From NCBI RefSeq assembly GCF_023715565.1, contig NZ_JAMBOJ010000007.1, forward strand, positions 40,294 through 104,293: a DNA stretch of 64,000 nucleotides, in the 5' to 3' direction. The notes under the pieces are model-generated. The model did no database searches. It had not been told where the DNA came from and saw nothing but the letters and a program-made list of their open reading frames with translations. Source of the stretch: Cytobacillus firmus (GTDB lineage: Bacteria; Bacillota; Bacilli; Bacillales; Cytobacillaceae). The first letter of the stretch is position 1, and each line of letters opens with the position of its first letter. A program made the translations under genes and the position numbers. Shown one piece after another: positions 16,683 to 24,698 of the stretch.

Positions 16683-16714
16683 AAAACGATGGGTGATGCC
16701 CATCGTTTTTTTTA
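16683..16714 (+). terminator. Terminator of spo0M
   Basis: An 11-bp stem (AAAACGATGGG/CCCATCGTTTT) is followed by further T. It may also serve the convergent phosphodiesterase gene. Confidence 0.9.
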
Positions 16715-16744
16715 TTTGGCTGCAGCAGTGGAATGCTTTGGCTG

Positions 16745-17602
16745 TTATGCCAGAAGTGTTCTAATTAAATCCTGTCCCTTTAAAAAGGGGGTAATGAGCA
16801 CGTACATGATTGAATCCGGGATTCTCTTCTCATCATCGGAAATTATGCCATGAACACCAAGCCGCTGCATGTCTGCAAATTGGTATTGTTTGCTGATTGT
16901 CCACGAATAGATCTCATAACCGAATAGTTCAGCTTGATTAATGAAGGACTTGGAAAGGAGGAGATGGTGAACAGATAGAAAAGAGGCAAAATCGCGGTAG
17001 GATGCCAAATGAAACAAGTCCAGGTGTTTGCTCAGCAGCAGGCCTGCAGGAATCTGGGGAGCCAACTTGTGAAATTTTTTCATTTCATTAATATGGAAAG
17101 ATTGGACTTTTATCTGGCTTTCGGATTTGTAAGAGTTTAATAAGTCTGCGAGAATCTCTGTCATGCCAGGCTGATTTTCAGGGGATTTCATCTCAATTAT
17201 CATTCCTATTTTTCCACTGGCCTGTTTTAAAACTTCAGTCAATAAAGGGATTTTTTCACCGGCATACGCGGGAGAAAACCATGAGCCTGCATCCAGTTTT
17301 TTTAAGTCTTTAACCGTTAATTCCTCAATTAGCCCCTCACCGTCGGTAGTTCGCAAAACATTCGCGTCATGAATAACAACCAGCTGTTTATCCTTGCTCA
17401 GCCTTACATCTAACTCGATATAGTCAAAGCCCATTTCTATAGCTTTTTCAAACGATGCAAGTGTATTCTCGGGTGCAAGTGCCGATGCGCCTCTGTGTGC
17501 GATGGACTTAAACGGCATGAGAGGCTGAAAAAAATAAGATATAGTCATTAATATCATTCCAATCACGACTGAAAGCAAGACAGGCTTTTTCGATACCAGC
17601 AA
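16745..17602 (-). CDS. Membrane-anchored glycerophosphodiester phosphodiesterase
   Basis: The GDPD domain is clear: HRGASALAPENTLASFEKA with the catalytic His-Arg-Gly, IELDVRLSKDKQLVVIHD with the metal-binding Glu/Asp and second His, and IIEMKSP. One hydrophobic segment (about residues 8-28) anchors it outside the membrane. I choose TTG at 17602, because GGAGG then lies 8 bases upstream; ATG 17608 would have only 2 bases of spacing. It releases glycerol-3-phosphate from glycerophosphodiesters. A cre-like site lies upstream, in keeping with catabolite control. Confidence 0.87.
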   Translation of the reverse strand: MLVSKKPVLLSVVIGMILMTISYFFQPLMPFKSIAHRGASALAPENTLASFEKAIEMGFDYIELDVRLSKDKQLVVIHDANVLRTTDGEGLIEELTVKDLKKLDAGSWFSPAYAGEKIPLLTEVLKQASGKIGMIIEMKSPENQPGMTEILADLLNSYKSESQIKVQSFHINEMKKFHKLAPQIPAGLLLSKHLDLFHLASYRDFASFLSVHHLLLSKSFINQAELFGYEIYSWTISKQYQFADMQRLGVHGIISDDEKRIPDSIMYVLITPFLKGQDLIRTLLA

Positions 17603-17655
17603 TTTCATCACCTCCAGATAAGATTTTTATACATAATATGCAGAATAAATATTTT

Positions 17656-17669
17656 TGAAAGCGTTTACT
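17656..17669 (-). promoter_or_regulatory. Candidate catabolite-responsive element (cre)
   Basis: TGAAAGCGTTTACT fits the cre consensus TGWAANCGNTNWCA at all but the last position and lies 54 bp upstream of the phosphodiesterase start, within its promoter region. Confidence 0.5.
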
Positions 17670-17895
17670 TGGAGAAAAAAACAGTTAATCGACAAAAATA
17701 GAATTTTTTTGATGAAGGAAACGACAACAAAAATGGCTAATTAAACAGTAATAAAAATTGTTCACGGAAATTTAGGCATTTGGCAGGAAAACGTCATAAA
17801 AATGCTTTTGAGGACCTTAATCGATACTTGATGGGTCACTTGGTGTATTAAAACAGCGAAAAATAGCGGATGCTGGAATAAGAGGGGGATGCCAT

Positions 17896-18204
17896 ATGCT
17901 GAAGGAATTAACAAGAATCAGAAGAAGAGAATATGATGTTACCATCTTTCAAACACCTGAATTCAGAGGCAAAAAAGGCTTTCAGCAAGTATATCGTCTA
18001 AATGTCGAAGCTTTGACTCATGATGAATGCCTTGAATCAGTTTTTAGCAAGTTTAATGTGCATGACCGGATTCCCGGAGATTTTGATGGCCGGTTTATTT
18101 CCACAGGAGATATACTCTATATTGATGAAGGCAGAAGAGGGCAATTTTATTATCAGCTGAAGCCGGGCGGCTGGGAAGAAGTAAACCGGATACATATTAG
18201 ATAA
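17896..18204 (+). CDS. yodL: YodL-domain protein
   Basis: The 102-residue protein has the YodL-type core: YRLNVEALTHDECLESVFSKFN, then GRFISTGDILYIDEG and GQFYYQLKPGGWEE. In B. subtilis YodL is a sporulation-expressed inhibitor of MreB-directed elongation (recalled, not tested here). The position next to deoD and yodJ repeats the B. subtilis order; yodM is absent from this stretch. AGAGGGGGATGCC precedes the ATG. Confidence 0.85.
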   Translation: MLKELTRIRRREYDVTIFQTPEFRGKKGFQQVYRLNVEALTHDECLESVFSKFNVHDRIPGDFDGRFISTGDILYIDEGRRGQFYYQLKPGGWEEVNRIHIR

Positions 18205-18210
18205 ATAAAG

Positions 18211-18244
18211 AAACAGGAGGGCATAATAGCTCTCCTGTTTTCTT
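18211..18244 (+). terminator. Terminator of yodL
   Basis: The stem AAACAGGAG/CTCCTGTTT is followed by TCTT. Confidence 0.8.
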
Positions 18245-18258
18245 ATTTATTAAATAGT

Positions 18259-18408
18259 TTATTCTGTTATGTTAGATCCCGGACTGTTTTTGCGTTTGTT
18301 GGCTGTGAATTCCTTGCCATGTGCTTCCTGCTCTGCAACAATGGCTTCAGCAGGAATATGATTATTTTTCTTGGGTGAATTTATACGGTTGCGGTGCTTT
18401 TTACCCAT
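18259..18408 (-). CDS. Small basic protein, unknown
   Basis: The ATG at 18408 follows GGAGG with 8 bases of spacing. The 49-residue product is very polar and basic (starts MGKKHRNRINSPKKN, ends KRKNSPGSNITE) with a short central helix, and has no membrane segment. Composition resembles small spore proteins of Bacillus, but I cannot match it to a named SASP. It is the second gene of a two-gene minus-strand unit; its ribosome site overlaps the end of the upstream gene. Confidence 0.65.
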   Translation of the reverse strand: MGKKHRNRINSPKKNNHIPAEAIVAEQEAHGKEFTANKRKNSPGSNITE

Positions 18409-18423
18409 ATTAAGTCCCTCCGG

Positions 18424-18552
18424 TTATCGATTGCTTTTTGTTTTGACTGTTTTTGACGTATTAGGCTCAGTATTAGCCCTCGAAGATGGATTTGTCTCAA
18501 TGGCATGCTGGACTGCCTGTCTGAGTTTTTTGCTCATTCCTTTTTGCGGCAT
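18424..18552 (-). CDS. Small basic protein, unknown, paired with the preceding entry
   Basis: The ATG at 18552 follows AAAGGAGG with 8 bases of spacing, the best ribosome site in the area. The 42-residue protein starts MPQKGMSKKLRQAVQHAIE and ends in a Ser/Thr/Asn/Lys-rich tail. Small spore-protein-like composition; family not recognised. An earlier in-frame ATG at 18609 lacks a ribosome site. It is transcribed away from deoD, with a palindromic sequence near 18567-18590 upstream. Confidence 0.65.
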   Translation of the reverse strand: MPQKGMSKKLRQAVQHAIETNPSSRANTEPNTSKTVKTKSNR

Positions 18553-18704
18553 GATTACAACCTCCTTTGGAAAAGCTAAAATTAGCTTTCCCGCACAGGC
18601 AAAAAACATCCCTGTCTTATTTGTTTCTAACTGGTGTCACATATGGTATAGTTTGACTTGGAAGCATTTACATCAGCTTCAGAATTAATTTGGAGGTTAG
18701 ATTA

Positions 18705-19409
18705 ATGAGCGTACATATTGCTGCTAAAGAAAATGAAATTGCGGAAACGGTTCTGCTTCCTGGAGATCCTTTGCGTGCAAAATATATTGCAGAAACATTT
18801 TTAGAAAATGCGGAGTGCTATAATGAAGTCCGCAACATGTTTGGCTACACAGGAACGTATAAAGGGAAGCGCATATCAGTTCAGGGTACAGGTATGGGTG
18901 TTCCATCCATTTCCATCTATATCAATGAACTGATGCAAAGCTATAATGTTCAAAACCTGATTAGAGTCGGAACGTGTGGTGCGATTCAAAAAGATGTAAA
19001 GGTTCGCGATGTAATCCTTGCGATGAGCTCTTCTACAGATTCCCAAATGAACAGGCTCACTTTCGGAGGAGTTGACTTTGCTCCGACAGCTAATTTTGAT
19101 CTATTGAAAAAAGCTTATGATGCAGGTGTTGAAAAAGGATTAAACCTTAAAGTCGGAAATGTCTTTACAGCAGACATGTTCTATAATGACAATTCTGAAC
19201 TTGAAAAATGGGCAAAATATCAGATCCTGGCAATTGAGATGGAAACCGCTGCTTTATATACGCTTGCTGCGAAGTTTGACCGCAAAGCATTATCTGTTTT
19301 AACAGTCAGTGATCACATCCTGACAGGTGAAGAAACGACTGCTGAAGAAAGACAAACCACCTTTAATGAAATGATCGAAGTTGCACTTGAGGCTGCTACT
19401 AAGGAATAA
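18705..19409 (+). CDS. deoD: Purine-nucleoside phosphorylase, DeoD type
   Basis: This 234-residue hexameric-type phosphorylase has [11 protein letters not shown] with phosphate-binding Arg, [18 protein letters not shown], the substrate region [10 protein letters not shown] and the catalytic Asp in SDHILTGE. It cleaves purine (deoxy)nucleosides to base and sugar-1-phosphate. The ATG at 18705 follows GGAGG by 9 bases; a TTG 15 bases earlier overlaps the ribosome site and is rejected. Next to yodL and yodJ as in B. subtilis. Confidence 0.96.
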   Translation: MSVHIAAKENEIAETVLLPGDPLRAKYIAETFLENAECYNEVRNMFGYTGTYKGKRISVQGTGMGVPSISIYINELMQSYNVQNLIRVGTCGAIQKDVKVRDVILAMSSSTDSQMNRLTFGGVDFAPTANFDLLKKAYDAGVEKGLNLKVGNVFTADMFYNDNSELEKWAKYQILAIEMETAALYTLAAKFDRKALSVLTVSDHILTGEETTAEERQTTFNEMIEVALEAATKE

Positions 19410-19418
19410 TATAGAATG

Positions 19419-19452
19419 AAACTGGTTTACATGAGCCAGTTTTATTTTTTTT
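19419..19452 (+). terminator. Terminator of deoD
   Basis: The stem AAACTGG/CCAGTTT with a 10-base loop is followed by TATTTTTTTT. Confidence 0.8.
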
Positions 19453-19464
19453 GAGGAGTGTGTG

Positions 19465-19530
19465 TTGAAATCATTAAAAAGGATATTTGTGGCGTTTGTC
19501 CTGTTTTTAATACGATTATGGACTAGTTGA
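19465..19530 (+). CDS. Candidate 21-residue hydrophobic peptide
   Basis: TTG at 19465 follows GAGGAG with 6-7 bases of spacing and opens a frame for a peptide starting MKSLKR and continuing with a hydrophobic segment (IFVAFVLFLIRLW). It could be a micro-membrane protein or a chance frame between deoD and yodJ. No family recognised. Confidence 0.3.
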   Translation: MKSLKRIFVAFVLFLIRLWTS

Positions 19531-19585
19531 CGTGTAGTGTTAAAATAGTAATGTTGCAAAGAAATAAAAAGACAGGTGAGTTTGA

Positions 19586-20458
19586 ATGAAGAAGATCTTA
19601 ATTATGGCAGGGACCCTGAGCCTCCTGCTTTCCGGCTGCAGCCAGCTAGATCCGTATTTGGATAAAGCAAAGCCTTTTATTGAAAAGATTCCGTTCCTTG
19701 GGGAAGAGCAAAGCGTTGATGAACCCCCTAAGGAAGAAGAATCACTAAAAAAAGAAGAAGACAGTGCTGGAGAAGCAGGCAATGAAGTCAAAGAAGACAT
19801 TCAAAAGGATCCCCTTTCATTAGAAGCTGCATATTTTAATGATATAAAAGCTGTGGATGGAAGAAATATTATCCAAAACCCTGATAATGTGATGGTCCTG
19901 GTGAATAAACAATTCAGCCTTCCGGATGGTTATGAGCCCCCCAAGCTAGTGATTCCGGATGTAGCATTTTCTTACGGGAAATTAGATTTGGAAAAAAGCT
20001 ATATGCGAAAGGATGCTGCTGAAGGGCTGGAGAAGCTGTTTGCAGGTGCAATGAATGAAGGTGTGGAATTATTTGCTGTATCCGGTTATCGCTCATTTAC
20101 ACGGCAATCGGAAGTTTTTGATGCAGAAGTAAATAGAGTTGGTAAAGAAAAAGCGGTACAGGCTGTTGCAATTCCCGGAAGCAGTGAACATCAGACAGGG
20201 CTTACCATGGATATTTCGAGCAGAAGTGCAGGCCTTGAGCTTTCTGAAAAATTTGGGGAAACAAAGGAAGGAAAGTGGCTTGCTGAAAATGCGCATCGCT
20301 ATGGTTTTATTCTACGCTATCCAAAAGGAAAAGAAACCATAACGGGTTATAAATATGAACCTTGGCACTTCCGTTATGTAGGCGTTGAAGCTGCGAAAGT
20401 CATTTATGAAAAGAAATGTACTTTGGAAGAGTACTTTGATATGGTTAAAAAAATCTAA
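19586..20458 (+). CDS. yodJ: D-alanyl-D-alanine carboxypeptidase lipoprotein (YodJ, VanY family)
   Basis: A lipoprotein signal ends in the lipobox LLSGC (Cys 18 approximately), followed by a Glu/Lys-rich linker. The M15B/VanY domain occupies the C-terminal 170 residues with zinc-site motifs SEHQTGLTMD (His, Asp) and EPWHFRY (catalytic Glu, His). It trims the terminal D-Ala from peptidoglycan pentapeptides at the outer membrane face. Total length 290 residues, as usual for YodJ. An AGACAGGTGAG ribosome site precedes ATG. Confidence 0.92.
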   Translation: MKKILIMAGTLSLLLSGCSQLDPYLDKAKPFIEKIPFLGEEQSVDEPPKEEESLKKEEDSAGEAGNEVKEDIQKDPLSLEAAYFNDIKAVDGRNIIQNPDNVMVLVNKQFSLPDGYEPPKLVIPDVAFSYGKLDLEKSYMRKDAAEGLEKLFAGAMNEGVELFAVSGYRSFTRQSEVFDAEVNRVGKEKAVQAVAIPGSSEHQTGLTMDISSRSAGLELSEKFGETKEGKWLAENAHRYGFILRYPKGKETITGYKYEPWHFRYVGVEAAKVIYEKKCTLEEYFDMVKKI

Positions 20459-20483
20459 GAGGCCCAAAAGGCCTCTTTTATTT
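20457..20483 (+). terminator. Terminator of yodJ
   Basis: The stem AAGAGGCC/GGCCTCTT is followed by TTATTTG. The convergent small gene ends inside it. Confidence 0.85.
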
Positions 20484-20726
20484 GTTTTTCTGCTTCAGAC
20501 TGCTTTTTCCTGGTTGGAAATAGAATATCACCGCTAAAATGAAGGGAACAGCGGGGAGGCCTGATAGAAAGCGGAGCACATTTTCTGTCCCTGTTAGGGA
20601 ATAACCTAATGGCAGCAGAAGAAAGAAGCTTATTAGTGCAAATTTCCATGACTGATTCATGATTCCGGCAATTAGGCTGATTAGGGAAAGTGCAAAGCTT
20701 ATCCATAATATTACGGTTAACAACAT
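20478..20726 (-). CDS. Small integral membrane protein, unknown
   Basis: The 82-residue product has three predicted hydrophobic segments (about residues 2-21, 27-43 and 54-70) and a Lys-rich C-terminus (GKSSLKQKNK). AAGGGGTG lies 5 bases before ATG. It ends inside the yodJ terminator region. I do not recognise the family, and nothing in the neighbourhood fixes a role. Confidence 0.65.
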   Translation of the reverse strand: MLLTVILWISFALSLISLIAGIMNQSWKFALISFFLLLPLGYSLTGTENVLRFLSGLPAVPFILAVIFYFQPGKSSLKQKNK

Positions 20727-20983
20727 AAATTCACCCCTTAAGAAAGTGCTGGGAGAGCTGCTGGCGGGAAGATGAAAAGGCTTGATAGAGGGTTTAAGAA
20801 TGGCTTTATAATAAAATATGTTTAAATCGGTAAAACATTAATGTTTTATTTTTCTGATGTAATAGCCGTTTTAATTCAAGTGTAATATGGCCTGGCCGGC
20901 TGTCTGTTCTCCTGATGTTTATAAACCTCCCATAATGAGGTAATTATAAAAGTAAGGTTACTTGTAAAAAGGAGGCACATGCT

Positions 20984-21190
20984 TTGGAAAAAGTTTCGTT
21001 TAAAGTTGCAGGCATGACCTGCGGACATTGTGAAGAGGCAGTCAAAAATGCCATTCTCTCCATCGATGGTGTGGCAAGCATCGCGATTGCCTTTCATGAT
21101 GAACATGCAGAAATCGTCTACGAACCTGAAAAAACTGATAAGGAACATTTGATAAAAGTGATAGAAGACCAGGGCTATGGAGTTGCCTGA
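20984..21190 (+). CDS. copZ: Copper chaperone CopZ (heavy-metal-associated domain)
   Basis: This is a 68-residue single HMA domain with the metal motif GMTCGHC (Cys 13, Cys 16). TTG start at 20984 lies 8 bases after AAAAAGGAGG; an out-of-frame ATG at 20979 is ignored. Such proteins carry Cu(I) to CopA. No copA or csoR gene is adjacent and no clear CsoR operator is visible, so it stands alone here, which is unusual. Confidence 0.9.
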   Translation: MEKVSFKVAGMTCGHCEEAVKNAILSIDGVASIAIAFHDEHAEIVYEPEKTDKEHLIKVIEDQGYGVA

Positions 21191-21195
21191 TAAAA

Positions 21196-21231
21196 GAAAG
21201 AGCGCCAAGCATATTCTGCTGGCGCTCTTTC
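21196..21231 (+). terminator. Hairpin after copZ
   Basis: A 12-bp stem (GAAAGAGCGCCA/TGGCGCTCTTTC) has its T tract within the 3' arm. It is probably a terminator. Confidence 0.7.
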
Positions 21232-21313
21232 AAAGCTTTACACACATTTTTCTTTGTTATTTTTTCGATAAATGTTATTCTAATCATTAAGGATTGTACA
21301 TAGTTATTTTACG

Positions 21314-22813
21314 GTGACGAAAGTGGTGAAGAGTTTGCAAAATGAAGATTTAAACAAGGAAACTTCTGAAGCACCAGATAATAACCATCCAGGTTTTATC
21401 CGCATGAAAAAGTTTCATTTTGTTATGCTGCTGTTTTTTATTGTGTTCCTGTCAGCTGGAATTACTACCTTTGCACTTGCTTTTGGAGATGAAAAGGCGG
21501 TAGATGTGGGAACAAGCGAAAGAAGGGAATTTGATAAGCTATATACAGCTTATGATACCCTTAAAGCAAACTATTTCCAGGAAGTGGATGAGAATAATCT
21601 TATTAATGGCGCTATTAATGGTATGCTTGAGGCGCTGGATGATCCATATTCGGACTATATGAATGAAGAAGAAGCCAAAAGCTTCCACCAGAGTATTTCT
21701 TCTTCTTTTGAAGGAATCGGAGCTGAAATTCAGGAACAGGAAGGCAACATAGTCATTGTGTCCCCATTGAAAGGCTCACCTGCTGAAAAGGCTGGGCTTA
21801 AGCCAAATGACAAGGTGCTCTCTGTTGATGGGAAAAGCCTTCAGGGGATGAGCTCTACAGAGGCCGTTATGCTGATCAGAGGCGAAAAAGGGACTAAAGT
21901 AAAACTTGCAATTCAGCGTCCCGGCACAGATGAGCCTATGAATATTTCCATTACACGTGATACTATCCCGCTTGAAACCGTTTATGGGGAAATGCTTGAA
22001 GACGGTATTGCTAAAGTACAGATTACTACTTTCTCTGAAAATACTTCTAAAGAACTGGTGGAAACTTTAAATGAACTGCAAAAACAGGGCATGAAAGGTT
22101 TAGTTCTGGATCTTCGCCAGAATCCAGGCGGCCTTCTCGATCAGGCAGTGGAAATCTCCAGCCTGTTTGTCCCGGATGGCGAGATATTATTCCAAATTGA
22201 AGACCGCAATGGAAACAGAGAAGAAATTAAAGCAAAGAAAGCAGAAAATCCGAATATTCCATTAGTCGTTGTGATTGATAAAGGAAGCGCCAGTGCTTCA
22301 GAAATTCTTGCCGCGGCAGTACACGAATCCGCAGATGTGCCGCTTGTTGGTGAAAAATCATTTGGGAAAGGCACCGTCCAGCGTGCACAGGACTTCTCCG
22401 ATGGGTCAAACATGAAATTCACGACTGAAAAATGGCTGACACCGGAGGGAAATTGGATTCATAAAAAGGGGATAACACCTGACCACAAAGTGGCCTTACC
22501 GGAATACGCTTCGCTGCCATTTATTAATCCAGACACTGAATTAAAGCTTTCTGCTTCTTCAGCTCAGGTTAAAGCAGCTCAAGCTATGCTGAAAGCTTTG
22601 GGATATAATCCTGGAAGAGAAGACGGTTTCTTTGATGAAAAAACGGAAGCAGCTGTCAAGGAATTCCAGGCTGCTGAAAAGCTTGATCAAAATGGAGTAT
22701 TATCAGGGCAGTCTACTCTTAGGCTGATGGAGAAACTTCGTGAAAAAATTGATCAAAATGACACGCAAATTCAAAAAGCAGCTGAAGTGCTGAAGAAAGA
22801 AATAGGGTCTTAA
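21314..22813 (+). CDS. ctpA: Carboxy-terminal processing protease CtpA (S41, PDZ)
   Basis: The 499-residue protein has a cytoplasmic N-tail, one membrane segment (about residues 34-57), a PDZ domain (about 120-190, SPAEKAGLKPNDKVLSVDG), and an S41 protease domain with Ser in DKGSASASEILA and Lys in EKSFGKGTVQ. A C-terminal peptidoglycan-binding domain (NPGREDGFFDEKTEAAVKEFQ) follows. It is extracytoplasmic. The place next to yodJ fits B. subtilis CtpA rather than CtpB. The GTG start has a weak ribosome site, so the exact start is uncertain. Confidence 0.9.
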   Translation: MTKVVKSLQNEDLNKETSEAPDNNHPGFIRMKKFHFVMLLFFIVFLSAGITTFALAFGDEKAVDVGTSERREFDKLYTAYDTLKANYFQEVDENNLINGAINGMLEALDDPYSDYMNEEEAKSFHQSISSSFEGIGAEIQEQEGNIVIVSPLKGSPAEKAGLKPNDKVLSVDGKSLQGMSSTEAVMLIRGEKGTKVKLAIQRPGTDEPMNISITRDTIPLETVYGEMLEDGIAKVQITTFSENTSKELVETLNELQKQGMKGLVLDLRQNPGGLLDQAVEISSLFVPDGEILFQIEDRNGNREEIKAKKAENPNIPLVVVIDKGSASASEILAAAVHESADVPLVGEKSFGKGTVQRAQDFSDGSNMKFTTEKWLTPEGNWIHKKGITPDHKVALPEYASLPFINPDTELKLSASSAQVKAAQAMLKALGYNPGREDGFFDEKTEAAVKEFQAAEKLDQNGVLSGQSTLRLMEKLREKIDQNDTQIQKAAEVLKKEIGS

Positions 22814-22817
22814 TTTC

Positions 22818-22846
22818 AAAAGCTCTCCGATTCGGAGAGCTTTTTT
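22818..22846 (+). terminator. Terminator of ctpA
   Basis: A 12-bp stem (AAAAGCTCTCCG/CGGAGAGCTTTT) is followed by T. Confidence 0.9.
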
Positions 22847-22908
22847 AGTCTTTGTCAATCGGGGAAACCCCTTCTTCAGGTGCGCATAGCAGGTGGGGGA
22901 TAGTTTAA

Positions 22909-22937
22909 GTGACACTGTTACAGAAAGGGTATATAAA
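22909..22937 (+). promoter_or_regulatory. SigA-type promoter of the LCP gene
   Basis: GTGACA and TATAAA are separated by 17 bp and lie about 60 bp before the TTG start. Confidence 0.65.
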
Positions 22938-22999
22938 GCGTTCCTCTTTCCCACAATGGTAGTAAACTTTTCTATAAAGCAGCGCAGGGGTGATTTTTC

Positions 23000-23917
23000 T
23001 TGAAAAAAATAATCATATTATTTTTACTTGCTGCAGCTATACTTTCCAGCTGCACGTCTTTTCAGCAAAAAGATAACAGGAATGCAGGGCAGGAGACAGA
23101 AATCGGTCAGTCCGACAAGGAGAATAAAGAGCCATCGGCGAGTGAAAATGCAACGAAAAACTTTTTGCTGATTGGTGTTGACAGCAGAGGTGAAAAGGAA
23201 TCACGATCGGATGCCATTCTGCTGGCCAGCTATGACCCTTTAGGAGAATCCATTAAATTGGTTTCTCTAATGAGGGACAGCTATGTAAAAATACCGGATT
23301 ATCAATATATGTACAGCAAATTGAATCATGCTTATTATATAGGCGGAAAGGATTTGTTAAAGAATACAATAGAACAAAACTTCGGAGTTCATATCGATCA
23401 TACTGCTATAATTGATTTTAAGGGATTTACTGCAATGCTTGATGCTATAGCACCGGACGGAATCGAAGCTGAAGTCAGTTCCGCCATGATTGAAGATATG
23501 GGACTTAATCTGGAGCCGGGAAAACAAAAGCTTAAAGGAAGCGACTTATTATCATATGTAAGATTTCGCCATGATGGACAAAATGATTTTGGCAGAGTAG
23601 GCCGACAGCAGGAAATTTTGATTGCTCTTAAAGATGAAGTGATGAACCAATTCTCATCACCTGCCGGTTTAGCTAGGTTTCCGGAAGTTATCAGCCAGGC
23701 AATGAAGTACGTTGAGACTGACCTAAAACTTAATGAAGCTTTATCACTTGGTGTGAAGTTTTTAATGAACCCTGTTACTGATATTGAAACACTCAGGGTA
23801 CCTGTTGAAGATAGTTATGAAAATAAAACATATGAACATGCGGGTTCGGTTCTCCAGCTTGATTTTGAAGAAAATTCAGAAGCGCTTAAGCAGTTTTTGG
23901 ATGATGAAAAGAAATAG
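23000..23917 (+). CDS. LytR-CpsA-Psr (LCP) family lipoprotein
   Basis: TTG at 23000 follows AGGGGTG by 7 bases. The LCP domain has FLLIGVDSRGEKESRSDAILLASYDP with the conserved Asp-Arg, SLMRDSYVKIP, and FRHDGQNDFGRVGRQQ with the conserved Arg residues. LCP enzymes attach teichoic acid or other glycopolymers to peptidoglycan. The N-terminus ends in a lipobox-like LSSC rather than the usual uncleaved membrane anchor, so a lipoprotein form is likely. Length 305 residues. Monocistronic. Confidence 0.88.
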   Translation: MKKIIILFLLAAAILSSCTSFQQKDNRNAGQETEIGQSDKENKEPSASENATKNFLLIGVDSRGEKESRSDAILLASYDPLGESIKLVSLMRDSYVKIPDYQYMYSKLNHAYYIGGKDLLKNTIEQNFGVHIDHTAIIDFKGFTAMLDAIAPDGIEAEVSSAMIEDMGLNLEPGKQKLKGSDLLSYVRFRHDGQNDFGRVGRQQEILIALKDEVMNQFSSPAGLARFPEVISQAMKYVETDLKLNEALSLGVKFLMNPVTDIETLRVPVEDSYENKTYEHAGSVLQLDFEENSEALKQFLDDEKK

Positions 23918-23938
23918 CGGAATTAAAAAGGCGTTTTT

Positions 23939-23979
23939 AAAAGTAAATGAGGGGCCCGCGGGCTCCTCATTTACTTTTT
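23939..23979. terminator. Bidirectional terminator between convergent LCP and methyltransferase genes
   Basis: An extended stem (about 17 bp, AGTAAATGAGG paired with CCTCATTTACT plus a GC-rich top) has A and T tracts on both sides. Confidence 0.9.
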
Positions 23980-24584
23980 CTGCAGACTGCAATCCCAAAA
24001 GGGTAGTGTTTGCCTTCTCTTTTCGGTTCAATGAGAACACTTCGCTGATAATAAAATTCCGTCTCTCCGTATGACTTGAACAGTTCAATAAATTCATCTT
24101 CAGTCAGCTGGTGAAAATGGAAGGGTTCATTAGTTGGCTTCCCCCGCCCGGCACCAAAGGGCGTGGATAAAATGAGAGTCCCGCCCGGTTTTAGCATCTT
24201 AAAAAGACTGTTAAGGAATATTTCTTCTGATGGCAGGTGTTCAAGCGTTTCAAAACTCGTTATCACATCAAAGAATCCTAATTGTTCTTGGAGGGAATCA
24301 TCTTCCGCGTTGCCTTTAATGTATTGCACGAGAGGGTGATAATGATGCTGTCTGGCATATTTCAGTGTATCGTCATCAATGTCCACTGCTACAATTTCAC
24401 TAATTTCGTTTTTCTTGGCTTTAGCCATGATTTTTGAACCGTACCCCGTTCCGCAGGCAATATCAAGCACTCTTCCTTTAGCGTAATAAAGGGAAAAATA
24501 GTAACGTGCCAAATGTTCCAGAAGCATTCCATTAGTAACCGGCATTTCCTCCAGTATGATTCTTTCTCCAGTATTATCGAGCAT
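23967..24584 (-). CDS. Class I SAM-dependent methyltransferase
   Basis: The 205-residue protein has the SAM-binding glycine motif VLDIACGTGYG (motif I, about residues 40-50), an acidic residue after beta2 (VAVDIDDD) and a motif-4-like FDVITSFETLEHL. This matches the UbiE/COQ5-like type-11 methyltransferases. The substrate is unknown. Convergent with the LCP gene and divergent from the CobW unit. Confidence 0.85.
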   Translation of the reverse strand: MLDNTGERIILEEMPVTNGMLLEHLARYYFSLYYAKGRVLDIACGTGYGSKIMAKAKKNEISEIVAVDIDDDTLKYARQHHYHPLVQYIKGNAEDDSLQEQLGFFDVITSFETLEHLPSEEIFLNSLFKMLKPGGTLILSTPFGAGRGKPTNEPFHFHQLTEDEFIELFKSYGETEFYYQRSVLIEPKREGKHYPFGIAVCRKSK

Positions 24585-24698
24585 TTTTGTCCACCATCCT
24601 TAATAGAAATTATAGCAAATATGTCTTATGGTTTGTATGGACTGCTAAAATCATATAAAATGGGTCATTAGACAGGATAGCTATAATGAGGTGATCCT

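Noticed and set aside
20727..20983. CsoR operator before copZ
   Set aside because: Short CCTC/GAGG symmetry is present, but not the GC-rich CsoR pattern.
24585..24698. Zur box before the CobW unit
   Set aside because: No sequence close to the Zur palindrome was found on either strand.
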